Positions 29,001-42,700 of a stretch of 64,000 nucleotides of DNA are shown here, in pieces (within the stretch, counting starts at the first letter, position 1; each line of letters starts with the position of its first letter). The DNA lies in NCBI RefSeq assembly GCF_020882245.1, contig NC_083598.1:40647858-40711857 (forward strand), read 5' to 3'. A model generated the notes under the pieces. The model was given only the letters and a program-made list of their open reading frames with translations, had not been told where the DNA came from and searched no databases. The DNA comes from Rhopalosiphum padi (lineage: Eukaryota > Arthropoda > Insecta > Hemiptera > Aphididae). The position numbers and the translations under genes were made by a program.

Positions 29001-32000
29001 TTTTTGCTCCCGTTCTAAACTTATATGCACATTGATATAACTGCAATTTGTAAGTAATTCAGGTAACCTAATATAGTTTTAGATTTTGATTAGAGTACTA
29101 GAGTGGTGTTGATATGATATGCATTATGCATATATAATTAAAATGCGCATCTAATATTTATAATATTATAATTCATATGTGGAAAATTACTCATATTTAA
29201 TATGGTAAAATATACTACTCGTCGTGTAGCTTAAAATTTTTTTTTATTGCAAAACAAATTTCACTATGTGCAATTAATGTATATAATATCTATTATTATG
29301 TAGTGTTATTATTTTTGTTTCGATCAAATTATATATTTGTGTGCATTATGCAGCTGCGTATGAAGCAGTCCTTTTAAAAATTCGATCTACATCCAAACAT
29401 TAGCACATAGTATGTGTACATAAGATGAGATCAAATAGTAGTAGATTTTAATGATTTAATATTGTCACCAATAAACAAATTGAATACTTTTAGTGGTTTT
29501 AGGAATTTTTCTTCGTATACAAATATATTATTTCATGTTCTCCAATCTCCAAGGTTTTCTGCAATGTAATAAAGTAAATTTAATAATAGCTATGCCCAAA
29601 AATTTGATTGATATCTTAATATATATTTTGTCAAAATCAGATGTATAGTATAGTAAATAAATTGTACCTAATAATATAATAGTATTTCATATCTAACATA
29701 CATAATTTATTTTATGTACTATTTCGATATGATCAAAAACCAAACGAACCATATTTACTATTATAATTTAAATGAATAGGTACATATAAAAATGCACTTG
29801 ATTCTGTAGTTGCGTTTTCTTAACGTATAAAAGCTATAAACTATAGAGCTGTTTATAGTTATGAACATTTTAAAGTTTTAATTTAAAACATTATTAATTA
29901 TTATTGTTTAATTAAACAAGTTCATGTTAATATAATATTCAATTCTTTCTTAATAACATTTTCAGAACAAATGTATCATTCCATATTCCATAATATATAT
30001 AACTATATTAATATTCAAAATATTGTATGTCATATTAATATTTCAAGCTAAACTAAAATTGTATAGGGTTATCGTTAATTCGATTGTTACACCATTCGAG
30101 ATCATTTGAATTTATAAGTATTTAGTTTTAGGATTTTTGAGGGTTCTTATGATTTGCGTAACCCGTTAAGGGTTTCTGATTAAAATCTTGTTCATAACGT
30201 GTAAAATGTATAATGTAATTTATACATATATACGTTAAATAGTAAAGTAAAAATCGATTGCAAAACTTTTTTTTGTCACACTACACAGAGGCCGCAAAAA
30301 ACACGAAACTGGTAAATTGCCAAGAAAGATCAGTTAACTTAACTTTTATTACAAAATCGATATACTATTAAGAAATATTATGTATCAAATTAAGAATTGA
30401 GATGTTAACAATATTGTAATTACGTTAACTTTGGCGTTTCTACATGATATTCCGGTTTTGCTTTACTTGCATATAAAATGGCGTTTGCCATTAGTTTTTG
30501 CGTGTATTTAATACTTACTTGTGTATAAAATATATTATACATTTCTAACAAAAACATTAATCTATGATATGATATTAATTTTAATTGTTTTAGATAAGGT
30601 AAAAAAAAACCTTAAATTACCGAAAGTTTTCTCAGCTGGTCTTTAAATCAGCTACTTGACGAACATATATATTGTTATAATAATAATACATTTGTTCATT
30701 CCTACGTTTTATAAATAAAATTTTATTTAACATACGTGGCTTTTATAGGTATGGAAGCTACTATCCTATAATATGACGAGTAGGTTTTTTTTGTTGATAG
30801 ATTAGATTTTCATTATTCATTATGATTAAACGCAAAATGATACTTCCCCATTTTTTTTCTGAGACATATATAATATTACTAAGCTGCATTAGTCTCGAAC
30901 ATCATATGGTTCAAATGAAATATACAATAATACATTAATATGTAACTAGGGTTACATATTAGGGCTGCTTAGTGCATCCATAATAAAATATATGTATATA
31001 ATACAATAAATGTATCTGTATATATGACTACGAGTTTGTGTATGTATGTGTGTGTATGCCATGTTTTTTTAAAGTAAAAATAATGTCTTTGGTTGTAGTT
31101 GGTTACTTATTTAATATGCTGTCCGACATAGCTGCACCACTGCATCGGTGAAATGTAATTGAAAATCGAATCTGAAGTATAAATACAAAATGTTAACTCG
31201 TTAATATTGGTCGTTTATTTTTATGAGTACTATTCTACTATATCTATGCTATACAGCCAAAGCATTTTTATAGTGCTTATTAAACTTAGTAATTTTAAAA
31301 TATACAGTTTAAAGTTAAACGGTAACGATAAAAAGCCACATATTAATGTGTACACTATTACTTTGTACTCTTATTACATTTTTATTATAGTATGGCACTA
31401 TGGCGTATTAACCAATAGCTATATAATATAGCTGCAGTAAGTAATAACAACAATAATAATAATAATAGGTATATACAATGAGTAAGTACTTTAAATAAAC
31501 TCTCCACTTGAATCAGTTTTACGTTTATTATGTTTTTTACAATAATAAGTAATATACTCTTATTTTAAAAATATTATTGAGTTATACCAACTTAAAAAAA
31601 GTATTTGATTATTTTTAATTATTATGATGAAATTAACAATAAACTATTGATATAACATACAATAATACTGTTTATTATTAATTTTAAGTTTATAATAAAT
31701 GTGTGGAAAATCAAACACCTATTGCTAATAATAATGTGAATATTCTTTTAACTAAATTTTATATAATATACTAGGTAGTAGGTATACCTACTTAGTACTT
31801 ACCTATGATATGTTATCATAAGTATTAAAATTCGGGTTAATAATAAAATACATTTATTATATATAATTATAAATAGGTGTAAAGCTATGACACCCCTTTT
31901 TAAATTACCCATTTGCAAATTTTAGTGTGTTATACGTTTTTTGTCAAACAGCTACACGATTATGACAAATTAGTTATGTTTTTTATTTTCACTGTAACGC

Positions 32001-33710
32001 GGTGGCTCGTTGTTTCGTTTCCGTAACTTCAGTCACGTCTTACGGTCCTCAGAATACTTGATAATATTTTCAACGTTGATAGTGTGCTGCTGCTGCACAT
32101 ATGAGCATATAAATAATAATAGTATATACATCATTCACCTTTCTTAAACACTATCATTTTATTTGACCACAATAAGATAACTAGTCCTTTTACTGGGCCA
32201 CAATAACATACATAACGCGGTAAAGGTAATTAGCACACTGGCGTTCCGCTCCTTAAGTACACGCAATTATCCTCATTTTATAATACAGAGAAATCGGCGA
32301 CGCAGTTTTACCCACGTGTTGCCAAATCATAATTATAGAACAGTGCGAAATATAGGATGTATAAAATCTCATTATTAAGCAAGTGTTTTCCCATAGAGTT
32401 TTACCCGAGCAGTACGATAAATAAATACGAATAATATGTACTTGATATGTTATGTTATATGTATGAAAAACTACACTGTCTACATTGAGTATTTACGGCA
32501 TCGTTTGTGCACTCGGAAAATGTAAATAATTACCTCCGGTGTTTTTGGTTAACCATAAAACAAAAACGTACAAACATTGAGATTTGAAAGTGTGGTGTAG
32601 TAATATTAGTAATTATTAATATTATTATTATTATTTTCCATAAATCTAACATACCTTTTTAATAATCGTTCTATGAATGAATATTTTTTATAGACACCAT
32701 TTTTTTCAATATTGTATTTTAATTTATATAATAAACCTATTACAAGTATACCATTGAATCCTCTCAACTGCTGAATCATATTTTTGATAATGTACATATT
32801 ATATTATGTAAGAATATATATATATGTAAGAAAACGTTGATCTAGATATAATACCAACCCATAAAGGTATAAATAAGTAGATACCCGTCACCGCCGAACT
32901 GACGATATTATAATATTATTGTTACCAATTTTGATGTGTCTGCAGAAAAAAGAAAATATAATAATATTCAATGCGCTTGATTAAGATTCAGCGATATTTG
33001 ATCTGTCGTTCCTTTGCAGACTCCTGAGTATATACAGTATATACTATATACTATACAGTCTTCACTCGCCTTCGCTTTGCATGAGGCTCGTCCATCACTG
33101 CAGTGTATTGTTATAAGAATATCGAATGATTTGGTTTTTCTTTTCAGCGTTTACCTAGTCTAACGGTATTGGGATAGTCACCTACGTGGCTGCGTTCCCT
33201 TAGGACTGAATTTGACACCATTATCTCCAATCTGTTAATTTTGCGTGTGAATAACTGCACATGATATTTCAAACATTGTATAGTATTGTACCCATAGATT
33301 GATCAACATCTAATAGATTAACTTAAATATTATAATCATCATTTAACAATGAATATTTTATTAAAACTATAGTTCGACTTGAATGATTAACCATAAAACC
33401 TTGAATTTTGACTATTAATACATATTTTTTTCACTTAAACATAAGCAAATTAATTGGAGCCAGACTCAAGCATATAGTAATCACTTAATTATATCTTTTT
33501 TTTTTAGAGATGGCAGAGAAGGTGGTTCGTGCTATTCGACGATGGAGAACTGATTTATTCGCTGGACGAACATGTGAGTGTTTCTATACTTAAACGTATC
33601 TCATATAGGCCACAAAACGTATGAGCTCATTGCGAGTTTTTATTTATAATGGTTTCCATATGGTCTGCGACAGCTGGAGAAATTGTTGGCATTGTCCGGG
33701 GCTTTATACA

Positions 33711-33742
<32 letters not shown>

Positions 33743-36700
33743 TATATGTATATTATATATGTAATATGTAGCGTATTTATAGACATTCTGTCGTTCGCGT
33801 TATAAACCCTGCAGCAATAAGTACCCACGATTCACGAATTTATATAGTCCAACATTACGAAGTTTTCTTTACTTATTAGTAGTAAAAAATTTGTTCATTT
33901 AATTACCTAATCAAGCAGAAATCTCGAAACAAAATTGTATGTGCTCATATTTCCAGTTCACGTATTCAAACTTATAAAAGCAATAAACATGTATTCGATT
34001 TTTTTTTTGGGTATGAATAATGTCTAATATGGTAATAGCATAGATTACGGTGTTGCTTTTTACAGTTAAGAATATTAAAAATAATATTAAAAAAAATACC
34101 TACTTAAGACTTAAAAATTAATATTTATAGTAAATCAATCTCAAAAAGCGTTCAGAAAATAGTTTTCATTTTAAAAAACGTTAATAATATCATTAACACG
34201 AATACACGAAGAAAATAAATATAAGTATATAATAAAATAAATGTATTTCACATGGTTTACATATAAGATTGTAGTATAATGGTATTTAACAAAATTCTCG
34301 TGTATACAATACTAATTGATATTAGATTCAAATACATTATATTATAATGATTAGTCATTCTTTAATTATTATAGTCTGTAATAATAACTTATTTAAAATT
34401 ATTTTCATTTTATATTTCTAATAACTTGTTTGTACGAGACTCGTTATATAGTGCTTAATGCTTATACTGTTTACTTATTCAAAAGTAATTTAATTTTAAT
34501 TTCATAAATCAAAAAATAATTAAATTCTAGCTATATTGCATACTTTGTATTATCTTAATACTAATTAAAAACATTTTTGTCGAAACAAAGTTGTATTGGA
34601 AAAAAAATGTTACAGTATTGACGAAAAATATATTTACCTACATAAATCGTACTTACAGTTGTAGGTAGTTGAAATATTGTGGTTTAAAACGCGTATATTA
34701 CATTAAAAATTAATCAATCGTGGTCACTGGTTAATGCAGTTGGCCTTGTTGTAGTCAGAATAACGTCGGTACGTCAATATGACATCCGATCTTTTATAGG
34801 TATAATACATAATATGTATAATATACAACCACCCATACAGGAAATAAAAAATAAAAATGGTGTAATTAAAATTTCATACAATATAACCAGTGCCTACTCT
34901 ATAAGACAAGTGCATTATTCTTTAACTGCGGCCGCCACGATCAGGCGTGTCGATTAGAACTCCGGATATAATATTCCTAATTATTTATAATAATATAATA
35001 TTTACGAAATATTTTCTGTGTAGATATGTAAGATGCCTATATTCCAACTATTCCAAGTAGAGTATAGAAATATATGTATTATAAAATGTATAAGTATATA
35101 ATATAATTGTATTGTATCCCGGACATCCGTGCAGCAATCTATTATATATTATGTATAGGTATGATTGTGGTTTCGGTGACGGCGACAGAGAGGCTAATCG
35201 ATTTGAAACGCGTATAATGTATTATTATTATTATGTCTTAAATCTTTGTTATATGATACAGATCCCTGTATTGTACGTGTAGCACAGAAAAACCATATAT
35301 TACTATTTTATAGGTCTCTCAATCTCCGTATACACTGAAATACGTGATTTTAATATATCGAGTTATAAAAAATACCCCTATCGACAATAAAATGTAACTC
35401 GTAACTGTCGTGATGTATTCATACTGCTATAACAAATAAGGGTGCGGTTGTTGAGGAATGTGTGTCCGTCGATAGTTTGCCAATAATATAATCGTGTCGA
35501 ATCTACAGGGCCGATCAATGGTGCAGCGCGATCGTCTTCTCACTCTCTCACGATTAATCTCAATCTCTGCATCTACATCTCGCACCATCTACCCCATCGG
35601 CTATTTGGTCGTCGCCGCCATCGTTTACCCGAAAATCATCATCGTCGTGGTGGGATACATATTATTATTATCCGTATACACGTCGGATAATATAATAATA
35701 TTATTATACAAACATTCACCTGGCCCGATGGAGGTCGTATCCCAAGGTCATCTACCTTGTGTGCCGCGCGTCGTCGTATATGTATGTGCACTAACTCCTC
35801 GTCGTCGGCCCGGGCCCCGACCGCATTCCCTCACACATATGCGTGTCCGCGTGTACGTGTGTATGTGTTGTGTGTGTGATGAGATGTGCCGCCGCCCGCC
35901 ACACTCACACACACATATTTACGTCTCTCGTTTGCGCCCGCCACCGCGTTGTGTTTTGTCCGAACGTGTAATAGCAGACAAATCTAGATAATAATATATA
36001 GTTCGAAGTTCGTCGGCAAAAGAAACTATTATCGAATTATTGTGATTTTTTTTTTAGAATACATCCCACTATATTTAATGAATATTGGTTTTGTTACAAA
36101 CGTACAACATAATATACCTATCAAGTTCCGAGTTCATCAGATCCAATTTTATGTTATAAACTTTATTCTTTAATATTAGAGGGAATTTATCTATTATAAA
36201 ATTAAAGTAAAGACTCTATTTGTACATCTAATTCGTGATTGTTTACGATATTTTAATTTTTAAACAAGTTATGAAAATGTAAAATATTAAAATTTTAAAT
36301 TGCTTATATAATACAACGTAGAAAACCGACGTATAAACACAGTAAATATACCTTAAGTTTGATAACAAGTTAACTCAAATATTAAAACATGTTGTATTGG
36401 CATAAAATTATTTCTACTGAATTCAAATTTGTTATGTGTACCTATACATTTGTATGACATTAACATGTGCGGATATGACAATATTTTTTCTATTTATGTT
36501 TCTTATATTTACTATTGAATATAAGCCTAATCAAAATGTTTGTATTATTATAATACATTTTTTTTTATTTTATTTGTATTGTCATCCAGTAAAGTGTTAC
36601 AATTTATACAATATGTATAATTTGTTTGGCTTTGTGGAGATAATAACAAAAATTGTATAATGTTATATAGTGTTTAGTATATATACTTTTTCAATCAATT

Positions 36701-39700
36701 ATCAGTATTCAGTATTCCGTTGGCTAGTACGGAATATACCCATATTTTAACACATTTAGATATTTGGCATATTATAATACATTGAATAACTTTATTTGTT
36801 TGAATAATCAAAAGCAAAAAATACTTATATTAATTCGAAAACTATGATTATTTCCTATGTTTTTAAATCTTAAATTGCAGTCTTTAATATTTTATAACTC
36901 TAATGCAATTTCATAATCGTCTCGAGTTTTACTTATTAATTATTATTACTATAAGCCTTGTCGTTACGTATGTATACCGCACCCTATTATATTATATCAA
37001 TTTGGAGTATTTTATTATAATATGCGTTATGTATAGACGACCCGACGACCCTTAGTCTGTATCTGATATAGCAAGACGCCATCACCGCCTTAATGTGTGA
37101 GCAAAAAATAAAATAAAAACAAAATAACATAAATAAAAAAAATAAAAATATTACACACTTTTGGCTTTATTATAACCACGTTCACTGCTTTATTACGATT
37201 TATATTATGTACGAGGGTACCGCGTACTATACCGCACTATATTATTTGTTTTTATATTAAGTAGACGCGCATCTATCTTTATCTTCTCAACGCGCAATAA
37301 ATCATAAAAAACATGTGTGAACCACCCGCCCCAAGTGAATAATATTATAGTATATATGACGAGGTTTTGGGGGTGTGTATTTCACTGTATTTGTTCATCG
37401 TTGAACGTTGTTTTTTGTTCAGGTTATATTATTAGTCGTATGATCACGAATATTTACATAAGTAATTATTTAACTAAGAACCTACTTTTTGTGTTTTACA
37501 TTTAAAATATAACACAGTAGTAGTAGTAGATAGTATATGACTTATTACAAATCTCTGAAAACGTCACTTTTTATTGTTACTATCTAGGTAGTAGGTACTA
37601 GATATTATTCGAGTAAATAGTGCTTCTTGACATATATATTATTATTATATTATATAATTATCAACAGACAACCACACTACAATATCGTGTAATTAATGTT
37701 TCTCTATTTTTGGTAATTATATGTACTTCACAGTGTTTCTCGTTTATATTATTAGAAATCTACTATTTTGAAATATTGCATAATCTTATTGTTGAATTTT
37801 TCTGTATTATTTAAAAAAATAACATTAACTATATATATGTCAATATGCAAAGATTTTTTTATTAACGACGCAAATTGGCAGTTAGTCAGAATTATGTTGA
37901 TACCTTGATAGTATACTTAGATATACTTTCAAAATTGCCGTGAAGTACATTTATAAAATGCCGTAAAATATGAGTTTAAATATAATTCATGGTTTTAAAA
38001 ATATTATTCACCAATCTACAACAAAAATATTTTTGGTATTTTCAAAAAATATGGTTGGAACCGCTAAACGAAGACTAACAAAAACTTAATTTTATTAATA
38101 TACTCTTAGAACAATATCGAGGGTATATGTATAGAAAATATGTCCAAGTACCTATTAATTATAATTAATGCAATAACCCATAGTTATAATTAATTTACAT
38201 TTATAACTATGTCGGCTATATATTATTAACTATCAAAAATAAGCTTGTACTTATTTAATTCAAATATCAATAAAGCGCTTACAATTAAAATATATGAACT
38301 TTGAATTAATCAAATATATTCTTACATAACTTTTAAAATTTAACTGGGTGTAGTTGAGCATACCAACAATTGAAAAGATAGTAAGATCTAGCAAGATCAA
38401 AAAAAAAACATTTGTTATTAATTATTAAGCAGACATTAAAATGTTTAAAATATGAAATTCAACCTCAATTATTATATTAACGCTATTCGAGGAAATTGTG
38501 CTTTAAACATTTAATTTACGGTCTGATAAATACATTTTTTTTAGGGCTAAACACAAAATTGTTGAAATTGACTTGACTAACTGTTGGTTTAGAATTTACC
38601 GTTTGTTGGAAATTGCCGTGTCTTAATAAACGTTTAACATTAAATAAGAACTCATCTTGAATAAATATATATATTATGTTCTTTGAATTTTAATAGGCTT
38701 TACATGTTAGCTTAACATAAAAAAAATATAAAAATATAAATAATTAATATAATTTAGGAGAATGCAATAAAGTATTGGTATCTAACGAAGTTACACTTAT
38801 AGCCTCTCGTTCTCATTTTAAACACGAAAAGCTTTTAAAAAAATAAGTAAAAGAAAATATCTACTGGAAATTGTATTATTATTTTACTAACTAATTATAT
38901 AAAACATAACTGTAAACTTGTAAAGTTTTGATATTTATTAATTTAAAAATTAAACATACTTCTTCACTTGTACAATTTAGTATAAGGTATTTTAGAAATA
39001 AAATAATTAGTGCTAACTACTGACCCCAAAGATTTTAATAAAACTCTAATATTTATATTTAATTTCAACAAGCACATTATTGTGATGACAGCCTCTAAAC
39101 TATTCACTATATTCTTTAGGTATTTTACTAAGAAGTCGTTAAGCAACATGCAATGTGTATTAAAAAACAATAAAGTAAAAACAATATTTAGAATTTCAAC
39201 ATACCTGCAGCTGCGGTATATATAATTGAAATCGAAACTAATAACTTTTCCCGAAGTAAGAGCGTTTTCGACACGGTCTATATATGTGAAATAGTAGTGT
39301 CTTTTGCGTTATCCTCTTTATCTGATTAAAACCTCAACATTTCGGTTCGTCGACTAATTTCCTTCGTTTCGCTTAAATATATCTAACCGCATTTTATAGT
39401 TGTTTATACACTTATAATACCAATATTATAACGATATTCGATTATATGAAATGTGAATACAAAAACAGGTGATACGAGTACGTCGTAGTAGTAGTATATA
39501 CTACTACTAACACTAGTAGCATAGTTCAAATTGTCAACTTGACGTTTCACTTTCTCGAAATTTAAAGTACAACTTATATACGTATTTAAAGAGAGAGTAA
39601 AATGTGCATTTTGCTTAATTATTATTTGTGGTTATAACTTTAGTTATTACTAAAACAGGATAATTGCAATTTATTTTAACAACGTTAAGTGATCTTATAA

Positions 39701-42700
39701 AATTGGTATTAGTTTTTCCACTATATTACGTAATATATATTTCTTACATTTTAAAATTATGTTGGCTAACATTGTAAAGAATATTTTTATTATGTAATAG
39801 AATAAATGGTAACAGTTATTCAAAATATATTTTTGAATTTTTGAAAAATTATTCAAATTATTATTACTCTGAATAATACTCTGAGAATATTATTTTTTAA
39901 TTTTTTTTTACCTAATATACAATGTTTTAAATTTAAATAAAATATTGACTACAATCATATATTAATTATTAACACTATTTATTATCTTTTATTGATGCTA
40001 TATTATTTACATTATGGAAATAATAAAAAAAAACTTTAATATCAAGTTTTTCGTGTTCATGCTAAATTTCATGTTTTTAATGACCACTACAGCCAGGTTT
40101 ATAAATTATAAATACAAATACATTTCTTTTTAAAAAAAGTATTAAAATATAAAATAAAAATATTAAAAAAACAAATTCAGAATTTGTATTCGAATATTAT
40201 TTTTTTCAAACACAAAAAAGTATTAAAATACTTCCATACAAATACTTTACACATTTGGTATCACGAACTCAAACTTATATCTGATCTGAATACGAACATT
40301 TTCCCAAAGTGCATGTATATTGTGATTTGTGATTATATTGTATACTGCAGCTTTTATCACAAATTAAATTTTTTATTTTTTATAATCCACAATTATATTA
40401 TGTAAAAGTTCTTACTGTATTTATATATGAACATATAACATATATATTGTCCTCAATTTTTTTATTTATCTATTCTGTTAATTTATTTGTTATTAGATTC
40501 TGAACGGAGTGATGAATGTATTGATCTTACAATGATGTGTGTGTTTTTTATTTTTGTGTTTGTCATCTCGTTTTGGAGTAGTAATAGTGCTTTGATTTTT
40601 TACTTCAACACCTCTTTAAAAAGGAAATTGAATCTAGTTGGTATTTTAGGGTGTCAACAAATGTTCAGTCGTTTTTAATAGCGTCGGGAAAAACCCTGAA
40701 AAGTAACGGAAAAACGGGAATTTCTACGCATAATCACTTTTCAACAAAATTGATTTTTTGATTTAATTATTTATAGACCATTGCAATTTTCGATTTTTTA
40801 AAATTTTTTTTTTTTGAAATGCCAATAAAAAAAATTTGACTCCAAAAAATCTTTAAAATTTAATTCATGATTTGTTATAAGTTGTTCTTATTATAGAAAA
40901 AAAAATTAAAAATCGTTAGTCACAATTTTTGTTTATAAGCATTAAAAGTTCAAATGTTTACAAAATTACGAAAATTTGCAATGAACTTTAAAAGTTGAAA
41001 ATTCATAAAATTTTTGCAATTTTTATCTGAGGTTAAAAAAACCCAACACCAAGGTTCTCCATAACGTTTTCTTCAAATAACTGTGAAAAATACTCCAGCG
41101 TCAATATAGAAAAATTGTATGAGCATATATGAAATTTATTTTTTTACGAAATCGAATAAAATAACGATATAATATTACAATTTAAATATAGGTAAGAATA
41201 TAATATATCCTACTAATTATCCTAGATTAATAACAAATCATCTCCGTTCAGAATCGTTTTTCGTATACAATGATAGATACCTGTCATTGCATTCAAATTT
41301 AACACATCCATTGTAGTGACCTACTCTCCATCTCTACTATATAGCAGATCAATACCCACTTGCCCACCTTTTTTTAATTTAAATTTAAAAAATACAATTA
41401 ATTTAATTTGAATTTTTAATTTGGCAAACGACCCATGAATTTTTTTTAATACAAAAATTAATATTAGATATAACCAGTGTCTATGTTTAGTAGGCTTAAA
41501 TTTATATTTTGTTATTAACATAAAGGTATTAAGATGGTTATAATATTTGCTCACAAGAAAGAGTCAATATAAAATATCATAAAACATATTAAATAGAATT
41601 AATTTAAAGACAACATATTGTTCTATCATATTATTTATATTAATTGAATTAAGAATTTGACGTTTTTTAATTTCTTAGAATTTATTGTATTGTAATGTTC
41701 AAGTATTTATTATTTTATAGTTCGACAATTATTATCTTAAATCAATATTATTATGATTGAATATAATAATAATGTATGGCTTGTCATTGTTTTTTCTTTA
41801 AATTGATTTTATTTTATGTATGATATCTTTGTGAGTAATTTATTATCATTAAATCTTTATGACCTATGATTAAAAAGTGTATAATATATTAATATATTAT
41901 TATATTGGAGCTTATTTATTAATGTAGATATATACTAACAATAATATAATAATTGTCCATACAAATTAATTATCAGATATTTTATAAGTACGAGTAGTTG
42001 TAGATATTTTCTTGTCAGTATTTCGTAAAATGAAAAAATAAAACATTCACAAGAATGTATGTACCTATATGCTATTATTCATTTTGCGAAATAATTTTAC
42101 ATTCATTGGCAGTAGTTAATACTATTTATGTACTTAATACTTATCTTGTTTCTTAGTTAAAATATAGGTATTGAATAAATACTGTAATTTTTAGTTATTG
42201 ATAATTTACAGTAAAACGATGAAATTTAATTTGAATAAATCAAATCTAAATTTTAATTGGACGATCAGGTTAATGATATTTGATTAATAAAATGTCCTAA
42301 AAAACCTCTGTGTGCCTAAATTAAAATTAAAAAATACACCAAGAGTATGATGCGTAATGATTAATATCACGCATAATTAGTTACGCGTTATTTAATTTTC
42401 ATTTTGTTATTCGTATTCAATAAAATTCCCTCACAAAACGTGCTCATATATTATTATGTTTGCTTCTCTATAAAAACACGCCTCCTTGCCCGTGCGGCCA
42501 GCTATATAATAATAATAATACAAGTATAATATAACCATCGTCTAATCTTCAACGCGTTGTTGTTATTATCACTATTTTATTATTATCGTGATTATGTATT
42601 GATGATGATCAAGGCTAATATTAAATCTGCATGTACACACGACGATGATGACGAGCGACTGAACACGGAAACCCAACAGGGTCCGTTCACCTCTTATAGG

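Larger units (their letters stand above)
18671..33507 (+). other. osp: osp-like intron 2 (14.8 kb)
   Basis: A phase 0 intron with donor gtaaat and acceptor ttttttttag. It holds a hAT-like MITE (22604-22747), a long GT microsatellite (23001-23036), CpG-rich islands (about 22050-22140, 23100-23460 and 24420-24800) and a weak TIR element candidate (26759-27268). Minus-strand frames near 25279-25521 show no recognisable family. The remainder is AT-rich with nothing I can name. Confidence 0.85.

Noticed and set aside
40487..40678. 63-codon open frame at the left edge of the 40.5-kb repeat
   Set aside because: It lies across the TIR and inside repeat sequence. It looks like a by-product of the element rather than a gene.
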